A stretch of 64,000 bases of DNA, taken from an uncultured Pelagibacteraceae bacterium. GTDB taxonomy: Bacteria > Pseudomonadota > Alphaproteobacteria > Pelagibacterales > Pelagibacteraceae. The DNA lies in NCBI GenBank assembly GCA_902538495.1, contig CACBFJ010000002.1, positions 107,165 to 171,164 on the forward strand, in the 5' to 3' direction. Numbering within the stretch: position 1 is the first letter of the stretch; every line of letters starts with the position of its first letter. Under the pieces are notes generated by a model that had not been told where the DNA came from, searched no databases, and saw nothing but the letters and a program-made list of their open reading frames with translations. The translations under genes and the position numbers were made by a program. Positions 28,390 through 37,405 of the stretch are shown here, piece after piece.

Positions 28390-28502
28390 ACTTTTTTAAT
28401 TCTTTTAAAACTTCCTTTTCCCTTTTTTGGTTTAACTACTCTTGGTTTAAATTTTTTACTAAAAAGTTCTTTGGCAAATTTATTTTTTTTCTGAAATCTC
28501 AT
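28386..28502 (-). CDS. arfA: ArfA-like alternative ribosome-rescue factor, 38 residues
   Basis: This very small ORF starts MRFQKKNKFAKELFSKKF and carries PRVVKPKKGKGSFKRIKK, matching the RVxKxKKGKGSYxRK core of ArfA. ArfA recruits release factor 2 to ribosomes stalled without a stop codon. Residues after the core basic motif, including the hydrophobic tail of enterobacterial ArfA that is removed by RNase III/trans-translation control, are absent. Its start lies inside the 3' end of the upstream regulator gene (23-bp overlap) with no clear ribosome binding site, suggesting coupling. It overlaps the PfkB gene end by 4 bp. Confidence 0.72.
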   Translation of the reverse strand: MRFQKKNKFAKELFSKKFKPRVVKPKKGKGSFKRIKKV

Positions 28503-29049
28503 AACCATTTTTTTTACTAACGATTAAGTCTTCATCGAAAAACTTTTCTTTAATCTTTTTTCTAAGCCTATGAATATGTGTTTCAACAGTGTGAGTTTCT
28601 AACTTTGATTGATATCCCCAAACTTTTTCTTGCAGCTCTTTGATTTTTATTGGTTTTTTACTTTTTGATAAATAAATAATCATATCTATCTCTTTTTCAG
28701 TTAATTTTAATTTTTGATTTTGTAAAATCATTTCTCTTGAATTTATATTAATTGTATATTTACCTACAGTTATATTTGATTGTTCATTAAAATTTTTTTT
28801 CAGAAATTCAATATTTATTCTCTCTAAAAGATCTGAAAATTTAATAGGAAAATTATTAACTAAAATTAAATTTGGCAAACTATGATCTTTGTGAGATAAA
28901 ATTAGAAAATTTTTATGGTTTTTAAAATCAATTTTAGATATTTCTTTTTTTTTTAAATTTATTAATTTAAAATTTAAATTAACCTCATTTTCCATAAATA
29001 TATCAAATAATGGTGGTAATTCGTAAATAAACAAAGTCTTATTATTCAT
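28480..29049 (-). CDS. OmpR-type winged-helix regulator with degenerate receiver domain
   Basis: The C-terminal half is a trans_reg_C winged helix (KLTEKEIDMIIYLSKSKKPI, THTVETHIHRLRKKI). The N-terminal ~95 residues have receiver-like strands (KTLFIYELPP, NFLILSHK, NLILVNNFPIKFSDLLERI) but I find no phosphoacceptor Asp at the expected strand end and no acidic pair. It is therefore probably not controlled by phosphorylation. Start chosen at 29049 (189 residues, MNNKTLFIYE). It faces an L,D-transpeptidase gene across 13 bp, so it may regulate that gene. Confidence 0.82.
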   Translation of the reverse strand: MNNKTLFIYELPPLFDIFMENEVNLNFKLINLKKKEISKIDFKNHKNFLILSHKDHSLPNLILVNNFPIKFSDLLERINIEFLKKNFNEQSNITVGKYTININSREMILQNQKLKLTEKEIDMIIYLSKSKKPIKIKELQEKVWGYQSKLETHTVETHIHRLRKKIKEKFFDEDLIVSKKNGYEISEKK

Positions 29050-29062
29050 ATATAAATACAAT

Positions 29063-29557
29063 ATGACAATTATTTTAAAAAACAAACATTCTCTTAAAAT
29101 TGATAGCTTCAAATTTAAATGTTGTGTTGGAAAAAAAGGGATTAGTAGAAAAAAAGTTGAAGGAGATAAAAAAACTCCTAAAGGTATTTTTGGTTTAGAA
29201 AAATTATATTATAGAAATGATAGAATAAAAAAACCTTTTACAAAATTAAAATGCATAAAAATTACTAAAAATATAGGTTGGTGTAATAATGTAAAAGATA
29301 AAACAAATTATAATAAGCTAATAAACACTAAGAAAAAATCCATACATGAAAAACTTTGCAGAAAAGATTTTAAATATGACCTGTTAATTCCTATAAAATA
29401 TAATTGGAAAAAGAGAATTCCTGGAAAAGGTAGTTGTATCTTTTTACACCTGACTAAAACTTATAAACCAACAGCTGGATGCATTGCATTAAGTAAGAAA
29501 GATTTTTTAATTATGTTGAGGCTAATTAATAAAAAAACAAAAATTAAAATCTGCTAA
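29063..29557 (+). CDS. L,D-transpeptidase (YkuD) family protein
   Basis: The 164-residue protein has the YkuD domain: KKTPKGIFGLEKLYYR near residue 38 and the catalytic signature CIFLHLTKTYKPTAGCIAL (His and Cys) near residues 128-144. Such enzymes form 3-3 peptidoglycan cross-links or attach lipoproteins. No signal peptide is visible, so its route to the periplasm is unclear. It is divergent from the winged-helix regulator with only 13 bp between starts and overlaps the convergent YggS gene by 4 bp. Confidence 0.88.
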   Translation: MTIILKNKHSLKIDSFKFKCCVGKKGISRKKVEGDKKTPKGIFGLEKLYYRNDRIKKPFTKLKCIKITKNIGWCNNVKDKTNYNKLINTKKKSIHEKLCRKDFKYDLLIPIKYNWKKRIPGKGSCIFLHLTKTYKPTAGCIALSKKDFLIMLRLINKKTKIKIC

Positions 29558-30213
29558 CTTCTCTCACCAAAAATTGCTGACCCTATTCTTAAATACGTTG
29601 AATTATTCTCAACTGCTATAATGTAATCTGACGACATTCCCATGCTTAATTCTTTTAAACTTAAATTTTTGCTCAAATCATTTAAATCCTGAAAAAAAGG
29701 TTTTGGATCAGTATCTAATGGTGGGATACACATCAAACCTACAATGTCTAATTTTAGTTCATTACAGTAATGATAAAGATCGTCTAAATCATTTTTCAAT
29801 ATTCCAGACTTTTGTTTCTCATTACCTATATTTACTTGTAAAAATATTTTAACGTTTTTATTTTGTTTTAATTGTTCTTCAGAAATTTTTTTTGCAAGTT
29901 TTTTACTATCTACTGAGTGGATAAAATCGAAAAGTTTCACGGCAAACTTTACTTTATTGGTCTGAAGTTTACCTATTAAATGAAGTTTTAAGTCTGGTTT
30001 TTGTTCTTTTATTGTTGTCCACTTATCGAGAGCCTCCTGTACTTTGTTTTCACCATAATCAATATGACCATGATTTATTAATGGCATAATGTCGTCCATT
30101 AAAAAAGTTTTGGATACAGCGATAATTTTAGATGTTTTTGACTTGTTTAAATTTGCCTCTTTCGATTTTACAAGTTTCTCGATATGTATTAATTTTTGTA
30201 CTGACTCATGCAT
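29554..30213 (-). CDS. YggS-type pyridoxal-phosphate homeostasis protein
   Basis: The 219-residue single-domain PLP protein has IIAVSKTFLMDDI (PLP Lys near residue 34), GHIDYGENKVQEAL, LIGKLQTNKVKFAV and ELSMGMSSDYIIAVE. The family has no known enzymatic activity and buffers PLP. Its start overlaps, on opposite strands, the start of the ThiE-like gene (6 bp), so promoters of each lie within the other. Family assignment is firm, cellular role is from homologues. Confidence 0.94.
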   Translation of the reverse strand: MHESVQKLIHIEKLVKSKEANLNKSKTSKIIAVSKTFLMDDIMPLINHGHIDYGENKVQEALDKWTTIKEQKPDLKLHLIGKLQTNKVKFAVKLFDFIHSVDSKKLAKKISEEQLKQNKNVKIFLQVNIGNEKQKSGILKNDLDDLYHYCNELKLDIVGLMCIPPLDTDPKPFFQDLNDLSKNLSLKELSMGMSSDYIIAVENNSTYLRIGSAIFGERS

Positions 30214-30747
30214 AAAATAAATTATGAAAAATATTACTTTATAAGCGAATACGACACAAACCTAATAAAATATCAAAGCAAAAAAACAAATATAATTTTT
30301 AGAAATTATAATAACAATTTGGACATTGGAAAAATAAAGATTTTACGTGATTTTTGTAAGAAAAAAGGATGTCATTTTTTTTTGTCAAATAATGTTAAAC
30401 TAGCGATTAAATTAGAATTAGATGGTGTTTATTTGCCGTCATTTAATAAAAGTTTTAATCATTTAGCATATAACTTTAAAAAAAAATTTATCATTTTAGG
30501 GTCTGTACATTCTTTGAAAGAATTAAATATCAAGAAATTCCAGGGAGTAAAATTTTTCTTTTTATCCTCATTATTTAAAAAAAATAAAAATTATCTTGGG
30601 ATTTATAAATTCAAATTTTTTGAAAATTTTGACAAACAAAAATTTGTTGCCTTAGGTGGTATTAACGAGAATAATATAAAAAAACTAAAATTGTTAAATG
30701 TCCGTGGCTATGCAGGAATTTCTTTTTTCAAAAAAAAAGGCCCCTAA
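30208..30747 (+). CDS. ThiE/TenI-like protein with altered active site
   Basis: The 179-residue protein has thiamine-phosphate-synthase-like strands: CHFFLSNNVKLAIKLELDGVYLPS, KFIILGSVHSLKELN and FVALGGINENNIKKLKLL. The pyrophosphate-site GVHLGQxD of ThiE reads GVYLPSFNK here and the protein is Lys/Phe/Asn-rich. It may not make thiamine phosphate. It is next to YggS, a vitamin B6-related protein, as in other alphaproteobacteria. Its stop codon lies in the terminator hairpin shared with the porin gene. Confidence 0.65.
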   Translation: MHKINYEKYYFISEYDTNLIKYQSKKTNIIFRNYNNNLDIGKIKILRDFCKKKGCHFFLSNNVKLAIKLELDGVYLPSFNKSFNHLAYNFKKKFIILGSVHSLKELNIKKFQGVKFFFLSSLFKKNKNYLGIYKFKFFENFDKQKFVALGGINENNIKKLKLLNVRGYAGISFFKKKGP

Positions 30748-30758
30748 AAAAAGGGGCC
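30739..30758. terminator. Bidirectional intrinsic terminator between the ThiE-like gene and the porin
   Basis: GGCCCCT (30739-30745) and AGGGGCC (30752-30758) form a perfect 7-bp GC-rich stem with a six-base loop. It is flanked by a long A-run on the left and CTTTAATTTTTT on the right. The T-tract is strongest when read on the minus strand, which suits the highly expressed porin; the plus-strand gene's stop codon lies within it. Confidence 0.88.
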
Positions 30759-30784
30759 CTTTAATTTTTTAGATTCTAATTATA

Positions 30785-31777
30785 TTAGAATGCAAATGTA
30801 AGAGCGAACTCGTACGACTCTTTATCCGCTGTAGCAGCTGAGCTACCACCTACGTTGTCGTTACTGTTCATGTGACCAGCAATAGTCATACCACCCATTG
30901 TGTATGAAGCTGAAACACCTGAATCTTGTTGCTCTAACGAGTTAGATGCTGTTGTAGATGTATTGTCATCGTAATCTCTTTCACCGTAAGCAATAGTCAT
31001 ATTTTCGTTTACAGCGTAAGAAACACCCCAACCAGTAGACTCGTCATTTTGTGCAGCAACGGTTCCATCTGCTTCACTTTGTTGATAACCTAGAGTGAAA
31101 CCTCCAACAGAATATTTAACGAATAATGTCTCGTTATCAATTGTCTGTGTAGTGTTCGGCTCTAACTCACCAAAACCATAACCGACAGTCAAACCTTCAA
31201 CCATTTCTGGAGAAATCTGAATACCGAAGTCAGCATAGTGACCTAAGTCTTGAGACTGACCAGTTGCTGTTGAGTGATCATGTTGGTATGCAGCTTTAAA
31301 CATCACACCATTGAATGAAGGTGAATCATAAGTTAACAAGTTGTTACCTGATCTACCATCGATTCTGACATCAGCACTCGCAGTTGTGTCCCAAACTTCT
31401 TCGTAAGCGTTTGGAGTCATATCATCCCATTGACCCATAACTGATGAACCACCATGTCCGTGGAATGTTACTGTTCCCATTGCATCTGTTCCAAATGAAA
31501 CACTTCTATCATCCATACCGTTAGATGATGATGAAGTTCCAGGGTTATCGTTATCAAGTTCCATTTTTGCAGAAACTGTGATACCACCGTCTGTCTCACC
31601 TGATGCAGTGAAAACTACACTGTCAAACTGATAAGGACCAGTTGGACCGTTTTCATCTGTTGTAGATGCGAAAGCAAATCCAGTTGAAACTGAAACGCTT
31701 CCATCAGCTGCATGTGCAGCTGTCATCGCTAGTGAACCAGCTAATGCTGATACACCGATTTTTGTTAATTTGTTCAT
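30785..31777 (-). CDS. Outer-membrane porin
   Basis: The 330-residue protein has a cleavable signal peptide ending MTAAHA-A, then alternating amphipathic beta strands throughout (for example SFNGVMFKAAYQHDH, VKYSVGGFTLGYQQSE, GVSYAVNENMTIAYGE) and a terminal Phe (FALTFAF), the hallmarks of a Gram-negative trimeric porin. It is Gly/Thr/Ser/Asp-rich, Lys-poor and clearly more GC-rich than neighbours, as expected for a major, highly expressed protein. AGGAG lies 8 bases before the start, and a strong terminator follows. Confidence 0.92.
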   Translation of the reverse strand: MNKLTKIGVSALAGSLAMTAAHAADGSVSVSTGFAFASTTDENGPTGPYQFDSVVFTASGETDGGITVSAKMELDNDNPGTSSSSNGMDDRSVSFGTDAMGTVTFHGHGGSSVMGQWDDMTPNAYEEVWDTTASADVRIDGRSGNNLLTYDSPSFNGVMFKAAYQHDHSTATGQSQDLGHYADFGIQISPEMVEGLTVGYGFGELEPNTTQTIDNETLFVKYSVGGFTLGYQQSEADGTVAAQNDESTGWGVSYAVNENMTIAYGERDYDDNTSTTASNSLEQQDSGVSASYTMGGMTIAGHMNSNDNVGGSSAATADKESYEFALTFAF

Positions 31778-31973
31778 ATTAATTACTCCTTTAATTGTTT
31801 AATATTAAACAGAAAACTCTTATCAAAATGAGCTGAATTTTGCTAAATTTACCTCTTTTTATGTTATAAAATTGTTAACTGTGATAATTTTACAACACAA
31901 TTTTCGTTTATTTTAATATGTTTTTTGTGTTATTTGAGTATGTTAGAAATTATTGCCTATTAATAGCTTATTT
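31778..31973 (-). promoter_or_regulatory. Porin leader and divergent promoter region
   Basis: The 196-bp gap between the porin and the DUF3576 gene is the second longest here. It contains the porin AGGAG (plus-strand 31786-31790) and a perfect 14-bp palindrome GTTTAATATTAAAC (31797-31810) close to the porin start. Several AT-rich -10-like hexamers are present, but I cannot pick one. The palindrome could be an operator or part of the leader RNA. Confidence 0.5.
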
Positions 31974-32558
31974 ATGAAAAATTACGTGTTTTTACAAAAA
32001 TTTAGCCTACTGCCCATTTTTTTGATCATTTTAATCTTATTAACTAGTTGTGGGAAAAATTTTTTTAGAGGTGCTGATGCAAAAAAAGTTAGCCCTGATC
32101 CTCGTGAAAGAGTTAAAAAAAATTTAGAGGAAGGAAAAGGTTTCAGACTTAATGATGTCGTTAAAAAAGGGGCGATGAGAGGTGGAAATTTTGAGTTTGC
32201 AAGTTCTAATGAACTATGGAGGGCATCATTAGATATTATAGAATTTATGCCCTTAACCTCCGCAAATTACAGTGGTGGAATAATCATTACAGACTGGTAC
32301 TCAAATAATACAAATCCAAATGAAACTATTAAAATAACAATCAGATTTTTAAGTAATGAGATTAGATCGGATGCTATTGACATAAATGTCTTCTATAAAA
32401 AATGTGATAGTGAATATAAATGTGTCGTTCAAAAAAATAATGAAAACATAGAGTCAGAGTTACGAAGAGAAATTCTTAAAAAAGCAACGATATATCAAAA
32501 ACAAACTAAAGCTAAAAATAAATCCTTTTATCCAGATGTTAAAATGGGTAAAGATTAA
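31974..32558 (+). CDS. DUF3576 lipoprotein
   Basis: The 194-residue protein has a lipoprotein signal ([11 protein letters not shown]) followed by the DUF3576 domain ([30 protein letters not shown]). The domain is typical of alphaproteobacteria, lies next to leuS and has no known function; an outer-membrane location is likely. I prefer the ATG at 31974 over an upstream TTG at 31953. It heads the run DUF3576-leuS-lptE-holA. Confidence 0.88.
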   Translation: MKNYVFLQKFSLLPIFLIILILLTSCGKNFFRGADAKKVSPDPRERVKKNLEEGKGFRLNDVVKKGAMRGGNFEFASSNELWRASLDIIEFMPLTSANYSGGIIITDWYSNNTNPNETIKITIRFLSNEIRSDAIDINVFYKKCDSEYKCVVQKNNENIESELRREILKKATIYQKQTKAKNKSFYPDVKMGKD

Positions 32559-32575
32559 TTCTAGATCTCATTCAA

Positions 32576-35113
32576 GTGGATAGATATAATTTTAAAGAAA
32601 TTGAAAAAAAATGGCAGCATTATTGGGAAAAAAATAATCTTTATAAGTCTCAAGTTAAAAAAAACAAAAAAAAATTTTATTGCTTGGAAATGTTTCCATA
32701 TCCATCTGGTAAAATACATATGGGTCATGTCCGAAATTATACTATAGGAGATGTACTAGCTAGATATAAAACTTTAAAAGGATTTAACGTACTTCATCCA
32801 ATGGGTTGGGATTCTTTTGGGATGCCAGCAGAAAATGCAGCACGAGAAAACAATTTAGACCCTAAAGAATGGACTAATAGAAATATAGAAACAATGAAAA
32901 ACCAGCTTAAAAAGTTGGGATTATCTTTAGATTGGGATAGAGAGATATCGACCTGCAATAAAGATTATTACAAACACCAACAAATTTTCTTTTTGGAACT
33001 ATTAGAAAAGGGACTTGTATATAGAAAAGAAAATTATGTTAATTGGGATCCTGTTGACGAGACTGTCTTGGCAAACGAACAGGTTATTGATGGAAAAGGA
33101 TGGAGGTCTGGTGCAATAGTTGAAAGGAAAAAATTAAGTCAATGGTTTTTTAATATATCAAAATTTTCACAAAATTTATTAGATGGTTTAAAAGAATTAG
33201 AGGCATGGCCTAACAAAGTAAAAACGATGCAAAGCAATTGGATTGGGAAATCTTTTGGATGTGAAATTGACTTTAAAATCGAAGGTGATTTACCTGTTAA
33301 AAATATAAAATGCTTTACAACTAGACCAGACACTTTATTTGGTTTTTCTTTCTTAGCTTTGTCAGTTGATCATGAAATTTCAAAATTTTATAACAAAGAC
33401 AAGGAATTTCTGAAATTTAAAGATGAATGTTCAAAAACTGGAACAACTGAAGAGGCTATTGCGGTAGGAGATAAAATCGGGTTTAAGACAAGTCTTTTAG
33501 CTAAAAATCCACTAAACCCTAATCAAAAGGTTCCTGTCTATTTTGCAAATTTTGTCCTTATGGATTACGGTTTTGGTGCAGTATTTGGATGCCCAGCGCA
33601 TGATCAAAGAGATTTCGATTTTGCAAAAAAGTATAAACTCGAAATCACTACAGTGGTTAGACCATATGAAGAAAATGATAATTTCAAGGTATCTAGGGAA
33701 GCATATTCTGGACCTGGAAAAATAATAAATTCAAGTTTTTTAGATGGTCTTGATGCACCAAAAAATTCTGTAGATGAAACAATAAAAATTTTAGAGGAAA
33801 AAAAAATAGGTAAAAAAAAAATTAATTTTAGGTTAAAGGACTGGGGTGTATCCCGTCAAAGATACTGGGGGTGTCCTATTCCAATTATTTATAACGAAAA
33901 AGGTGAAGCAATACCAGTACCAAAAGATAAATTACCTGTTGAATTACCCGAAAATATTGATCTTAAAGTTAAAGGAAACCCTCTTGATAGTCAAAAAAGC
34001 TGGAAAGAAATAATTATTGATGGAAAAAAATTTACTAGAGAAACCGATACCTTAGATACATTTGTGTGCTCATCTTGGTATTACCTACGATTTTGCTCTC
34101 CTAAAGAAAAAAATTATGGATTTAATAAAGAAGACATAGATTATTGGATGCCTGTTGATCAATATATTGGCGGAGTTGAGCATGCAATATTACATTTACT
34201 ATATTCAAGATTTTTTATGAGAGCAATTAACTTTAAAAATGAAAATTTTAAAATAACTGAACCTTTTCAAAGTTTATTTACACAAGGCATGGTTTGTCAT
34301 GAAACATACAAAGACCAAGATAACAACTGGCTTAGCCCTGATGAAATAGAAAAAGTTAATAATAAAATCATAAAAAAAGGTAACCCTAGTGTGGTCGTTA
34401 AAGTTGGTCCTTCAGAATCAATGTCAAAATCCAAAAAAAACGTTATTGACCCTGAGGATATCATTAATACTTACGGTGCAGATTCTGTCAGATTATTTAT
34501 TTTATCTGATAGTCCACCCGAAAAAGATGTGCAATGGTCGGAACAGGGAATGGCCTCATCTTATAAATTTATTCAAAAACTATGGATTTTAAATACGCAT
34601 GTTTTAGATGAAATCAAAAAAAATCACTCAAAAGATGATGATGATGAATTTAAAAAAAGAACAAATACATTTATAAATAACGTGACTAATAATTTATCTA
34701 ATTTTACTTACAATAAAATTGTTGCTAATATCCATGAAGTTCATTCATCTATATCAAAATTAATAAAAAAAAAATATTCTCCTAAGACAATAATTAATAA
34801 TTATAAAAAAATATTAGTTTGTATGTTGCCAATTATCCCGCATTTTTCTAACGAATGCATAGAATTACTTAAAGACACACACGAGCTAGAATGGCCAAAA
34901 GTTGATAAGCAACTTTTAATAGAAGAAAACATTAATTTTGTTATTCAAATAAATGGTAAAAAAAGAGGTTTGATTAAAGCAAATAGAGACATTTCTGAGG
35001 TAGAATTAATAGATTTGATTAAAAAAAACGTTGAAATAAAAAAATACATAAAAAATCAAGAATTTAAGAAAAAAGTATTTGTTCCAAATAAATTAATAAA
35101 TATCATAATATAA
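32576..35113 (+). CDS. leuS: Leucyl-tRNA synthetase
   Basis: This 845-residue class I synthetase has the HIGH-type HMGH at residues 48-51 ([17 protein letters not shown]), the CP1 editing domain ([15 protein letters not shown]) and the KMSKS loop as SMSKSKKNV near residue 615. It starts with GTG, giving [14 protein letters not shown], the usual LeuRS N-terminus. It lies between the DUF3576 and lptE genes, the conserved alphaproteobacterial order. Confidence 0.98.
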   Translation: MDRYNFKEIEKKWQHYWEKNNLYKSQVKKNKKKFYCLEMFPYPSGKIHMGHVRNYTIGDVLARYKTLKGFNVLHPMGWDSFGMPAENAARENNLDPKEWTNRNIETMKNQLKKLGLSLDWDREISTCNKDYYKHQQIFFLELLEKGLVYRKENYVNWDPVDETVLANEQVIDGKGWRSGAIVERKKLSQWFFNISKFSQNLLDGLKELEAWPNKVKTMQSNWIGKSFGCEIDFKIEGDLPVKNIKCFTTRPDTLFGFSFLALSVDHEISKFYNKDKEFLKFKDECSKTGTTEEAIAVGDKIGFKTSLLAKNPLNPNQKVPVYFANFVLMDYGFGAVFGCPAHDQRDFDFAKKYKLEITTVVRPYEENDNFKVSREAYSGPGKIINSSFLDGLDAPKNSVDETIKILEEKKIGKKKINFRLKDWGVSRQRYWGCPIPIIYNEKGEAIPVPKDKLPVELPENIDLKVKGNPLDSQKSWKEIIIDGKKFTRETDTLDTFVCSSWYYLRFCSPKEKNYGFNKEDIDYWMPVDQYIGGVEHAILHLLYSRFFMRAINFKNENFKITEPFQSLFTQGMVCHETYKDQDNNWLSPDEIEKVNNKIIKKGNPSVVVKVGPSESMSKSKKNVIDPEDIINTYGADSVRLFILSDSPPEKDVQWSEQGMASSYKFIQKLWILNTHVLDEIKKNHSKDDDDEFKKRTNTFINNVTNNLSNFTYNKIVANIHEVHSSISKLIKKKYSPKTIINNYKKILVCMLPIIPHFSNECIELLKDTHELEWPKVDKQLLIEENINFVIQINGKKRGLIKANRDISEVELIDLIKKNVEIKKYIKNQEFKKKVFVPNKLINIII

Positions 35114-35118
35114 AATAA

Positions 35119-35574
35119 ATGAGAAAATACATTTACATATTTATATTTATTCCATTTTTAATATTGGGTTGTGAATACTCACCAATTTATTCTAACAAAG
35201 ATAATTTCGGTTTTTTTATTGAAAAAATTGAGTTCAGTGGAGATGCGGAAATTAATAATTTAATAGATAAAAAATTAAAAAAATATCAAACAACAAAAAA
35301 TAAAAAAAAAATTTCTATTTCATCTACATCATCATATAATAAACTCTCTCAATCAAAAAATCTCTCAGGAAAAACAACAAATTATTTAGTAATTATTGAA
35401 ATAGCTTTTCAAATTAAAAAAGAGGACAAATTAAATACTATTAAATTCAAAGAAGATTTTTTAATCAAGAATTTTAGTAACAAATTTGAAGAAAGTAATT
35501 TAGAAAAGACAAAAAAGGAAAACGCTACAAATCTAATAATAAATAGATTAATAAGCCAAATTTCACAAATGTGA
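35119..35574 (+). CDS. lptE: LptE-like LPS-assembly lipoprotein
   Basis: The 151-residue protein has a lipoprotein signal (IFIPFLILGCEYSPIY, lipobox Cys at 18) and a small alpha/beta domain typical of LptE, the plug of the LptD translocon that places lipopolysaccharide in the outer membrane. Sequence conservation in this family is weak, so the call rests largely on size, lipobox, the CxYSPIY start and position between leuS and holA. Its stop overlaps the holA start (TGATG). Confidence 0.78.
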   Translation: MRKYIYIFIFIPFLILGCEYSPIYSNKDNFGFFIEKIEFSGDAEINNLIDKKLKKYQTTKNKKKISISSTSSYNKLSQSKNLSGKTTNYLVIIEIAFQIKKEDKLNTIKFKEDFLIKNFSNKFEESNLEKTKKENATNLIINRLISQISQM

Positions 35575-36557
35575 TGATCTTAAAATATTTTGAGTTAAAT
35601 AAATTGAATTTTGAGGTCACAAATTTCTTGTTATTTCATGGTAAAAACGAAGGATATAAGAACGAGGAAATCAGAAAAATTACAAATAAATTTAACATAA
35701 AAGGTAAACATTACGATGAAAAACAAGTAATTGATAACACCGAAGAATTTTTCGCGAACAATCTCAATAAATCATTTTTCGATAATGATAAAATTATAAT
35801 AATAAATAGGTGTACAGATAAAATAATCAAGATTATTGAACAGTTAATTGATAGGGATATAAATGATATAATATTTATACTTAACTCAGAAGTTTTAGAG
35901 AAAAAATCTAAATTAAGAAACTTTTTTGAAAAACCAAAAAAAAAATTAGTATCAATTGCATTCTATCCAGATAATTTTGAAACTCTTATGAGAATTGCTC
36001 GACAAAATTTAAGAGAAAGAAAAATATTGTTATCAAATGAATGTGTTAGTATTTTGGTAGGAAAATGTGCTAGTGACAGAAAAAATCTATTAAATGAAAT
36101 AGAAAAAATTGAACTTTATTTAAAAGACAAAAAAAAGATAAATAATGAGGAAGTTTTTAAAATAATTAATCTCTCAGAAAATCATAGCATAAATGAATTA
36201 ATTAATAGTTGTTTAGTTAAAAATCAAAAAAAATTATTTAATATCCTTAACGATAATATTTTTTCAAATGAAGATTGTATTGTTATTATTCGAACTTTAC
36301 TCAAGAAAACAAAAGATCTTTTAAATCTTGTAACCCAATTTCAATTAAATAAAAATATTAATGCAACAATAGATAATGCAAAGCCACCAATTTTTTGGAA
36401 AGACAAAAGTATTATAAAAGATCAAATAAATATGTGGTCAATCAATAGATTAAAAAATTTGATTATAGAAATAAATGACATTGAGTATCAAATAAAGAAA
36501 AATTCGGTCAATTCAATAAATCTAACAACAAACTTTTTACTAGAAAAATCGGCATAA
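35574..36557 (+). CDS. holA: DNA polymerase III delta subunit
   Basis: HolA opens the sliding clamp in the clamp loader. The protein (327 residues, MILKYFELNKLNFEV) has the degenerate AAA+ fold of the delta subunit, with NLRERKILLSNECVSILVGKCASDRKNLLNEIEKIELYL as the best-conserved stretch. I use the ATG at 35574; a GTG one codon upstream is possible. It converges on parB across 5 bp. The leuS-lptE-holA context supports the identity. Confidence 0.9.
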   Translation: MILKYFELNKLNFEVTNFLLFHGKNEGYKNEEIRKITNKFNIKGKHYDEKQVIDNTEEFFANNLNKSFFDNDKIIIINRCTDKIIKIIEQLIDRDINDIIFILNSEVLEKKSKLRNFFEKPKKKLVSIAFYPDNFETLMRIARQNLRERKILLSNECVSILVGKCASDRKNLLNEIEKIELYLKDKKKINNEEVFKIINLSENHSINELINSCLVKNQKKLFNILNDNIFSNEDCIVIIRTLLKKTKDLLNLVTQFQLNKNINATIDNAKPPIFWKDKSIIKDQINMWSINRLKNLIIEINDIEYQIKKNSVNSINLTTNFLLEKSA

Positions 36558-36562
36558 TTTTT

Positions 36563-37405
36563 TTAATAATTATTTTTTATTATATCAATTATTTTATTTA
36601 ATTGATCACTGTCATGAAATGAAATTGTAATTGAGCCTTTATTTCTTTTATTACTTTTTATTGATACGTTAAGTCCAATTTTATTCGAAATAGTTTCTTC
36701 TATATTTTTTATGTTTGGATCTTTATATAAATTTATTTTTTTAGATTTTTTAAATAATTTTACAAAATTTTCTGATTGTCTTACGGATAACTTCTTTTCT
36801 ATAATCTTACTAGCGATAAAACTCGCGTTATCTAGACCGACAAGAATCTTAGCATGACCGGGCGTGATTTTTCTTAGTTCAAGATAGCTAAGAACATCTG
36901 CTGGTAGATTCAGTAATCTTAGGGAATTAGTAATATAACTTCTGCTTTTACCGATAAATTTGGAAACTTTTTCTTGATCATAGGAAAATTCGTCGATTAA
37001 TCTTTTATATCCCTGAGCCTCTTCCAGGGGATTTAAATCATGTCTTTGCACATTTTCAACTATGGCAAACTCAAGTGATTTCAAATCATCCGCCTCAGTG
37101 ACAACCACAGGGATATCATGCAAACCTGCCTTTCTTGCTGCAAGCCATCGTCTCTCTCCTGCAATAATCTCGTATTTAGAGTTATCAGAATTTGACTTTC
37201 TTACAATGATTGGCTGAATCACACCTCGTTCTTTTATTGAATTAGTCAGATCTTGTAAATTTTCTTCCTCAAAAACTTTTCTTGGTTGAAATTTATTTGG
37301 AATGATATCACTCAATGAAAGTTTATTAGTTTTTGCCTCTACTCTAGTTTCACCGATTAAAGATGATAAACCTCTACCTAAACCTTTTTTTATTTGTGAA
37401 TTCAT
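36563..37405 (-). CDS. parB: Chromosome-partitioning protein ParB
   Basis: ParB binds parS and spreads to form the partition complex. The 280-residue protein begins with the KKGLGRGLSSLIG motif, has the CTPase ParB domain (RKVFEEENLQDLTNSIKERGVIQPIIVR, AGERRWLAARKAG, ENVQRHDLNPLEEA) and the helix-turn-helix (YDQEKVSKFIGKSRSYITNSLRLL). Its ATG overlaps the parA stop (TAATG). A matching parS site lies in rsmG. Confidence 0.97.
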   Translation of the reverse strand: MNSQIKKGLGRGLSSLIGETRVEAKTNKLSLSDIIPNKFQPRKVFEEENLQDLTNSIKERGVIQPIIVRKSNSDNSKYEIIAGERRWLAARKAGLHDIPVVVTEADDLKSLEFAIVENVQRHDLNPLEEAQGYKRLIDEFSYDQEKVSKFIGKSRSYITNSLRLLNLPADVLSYLELRKITPGHAKILVGLDNASFIASKIIEKKLSVRQSENFVKLFKKSKKINLYKDPNIKNIEETISNKIGLNVSIKSNKRNKGSITISFHDSDQLNKIIDIIKNNY

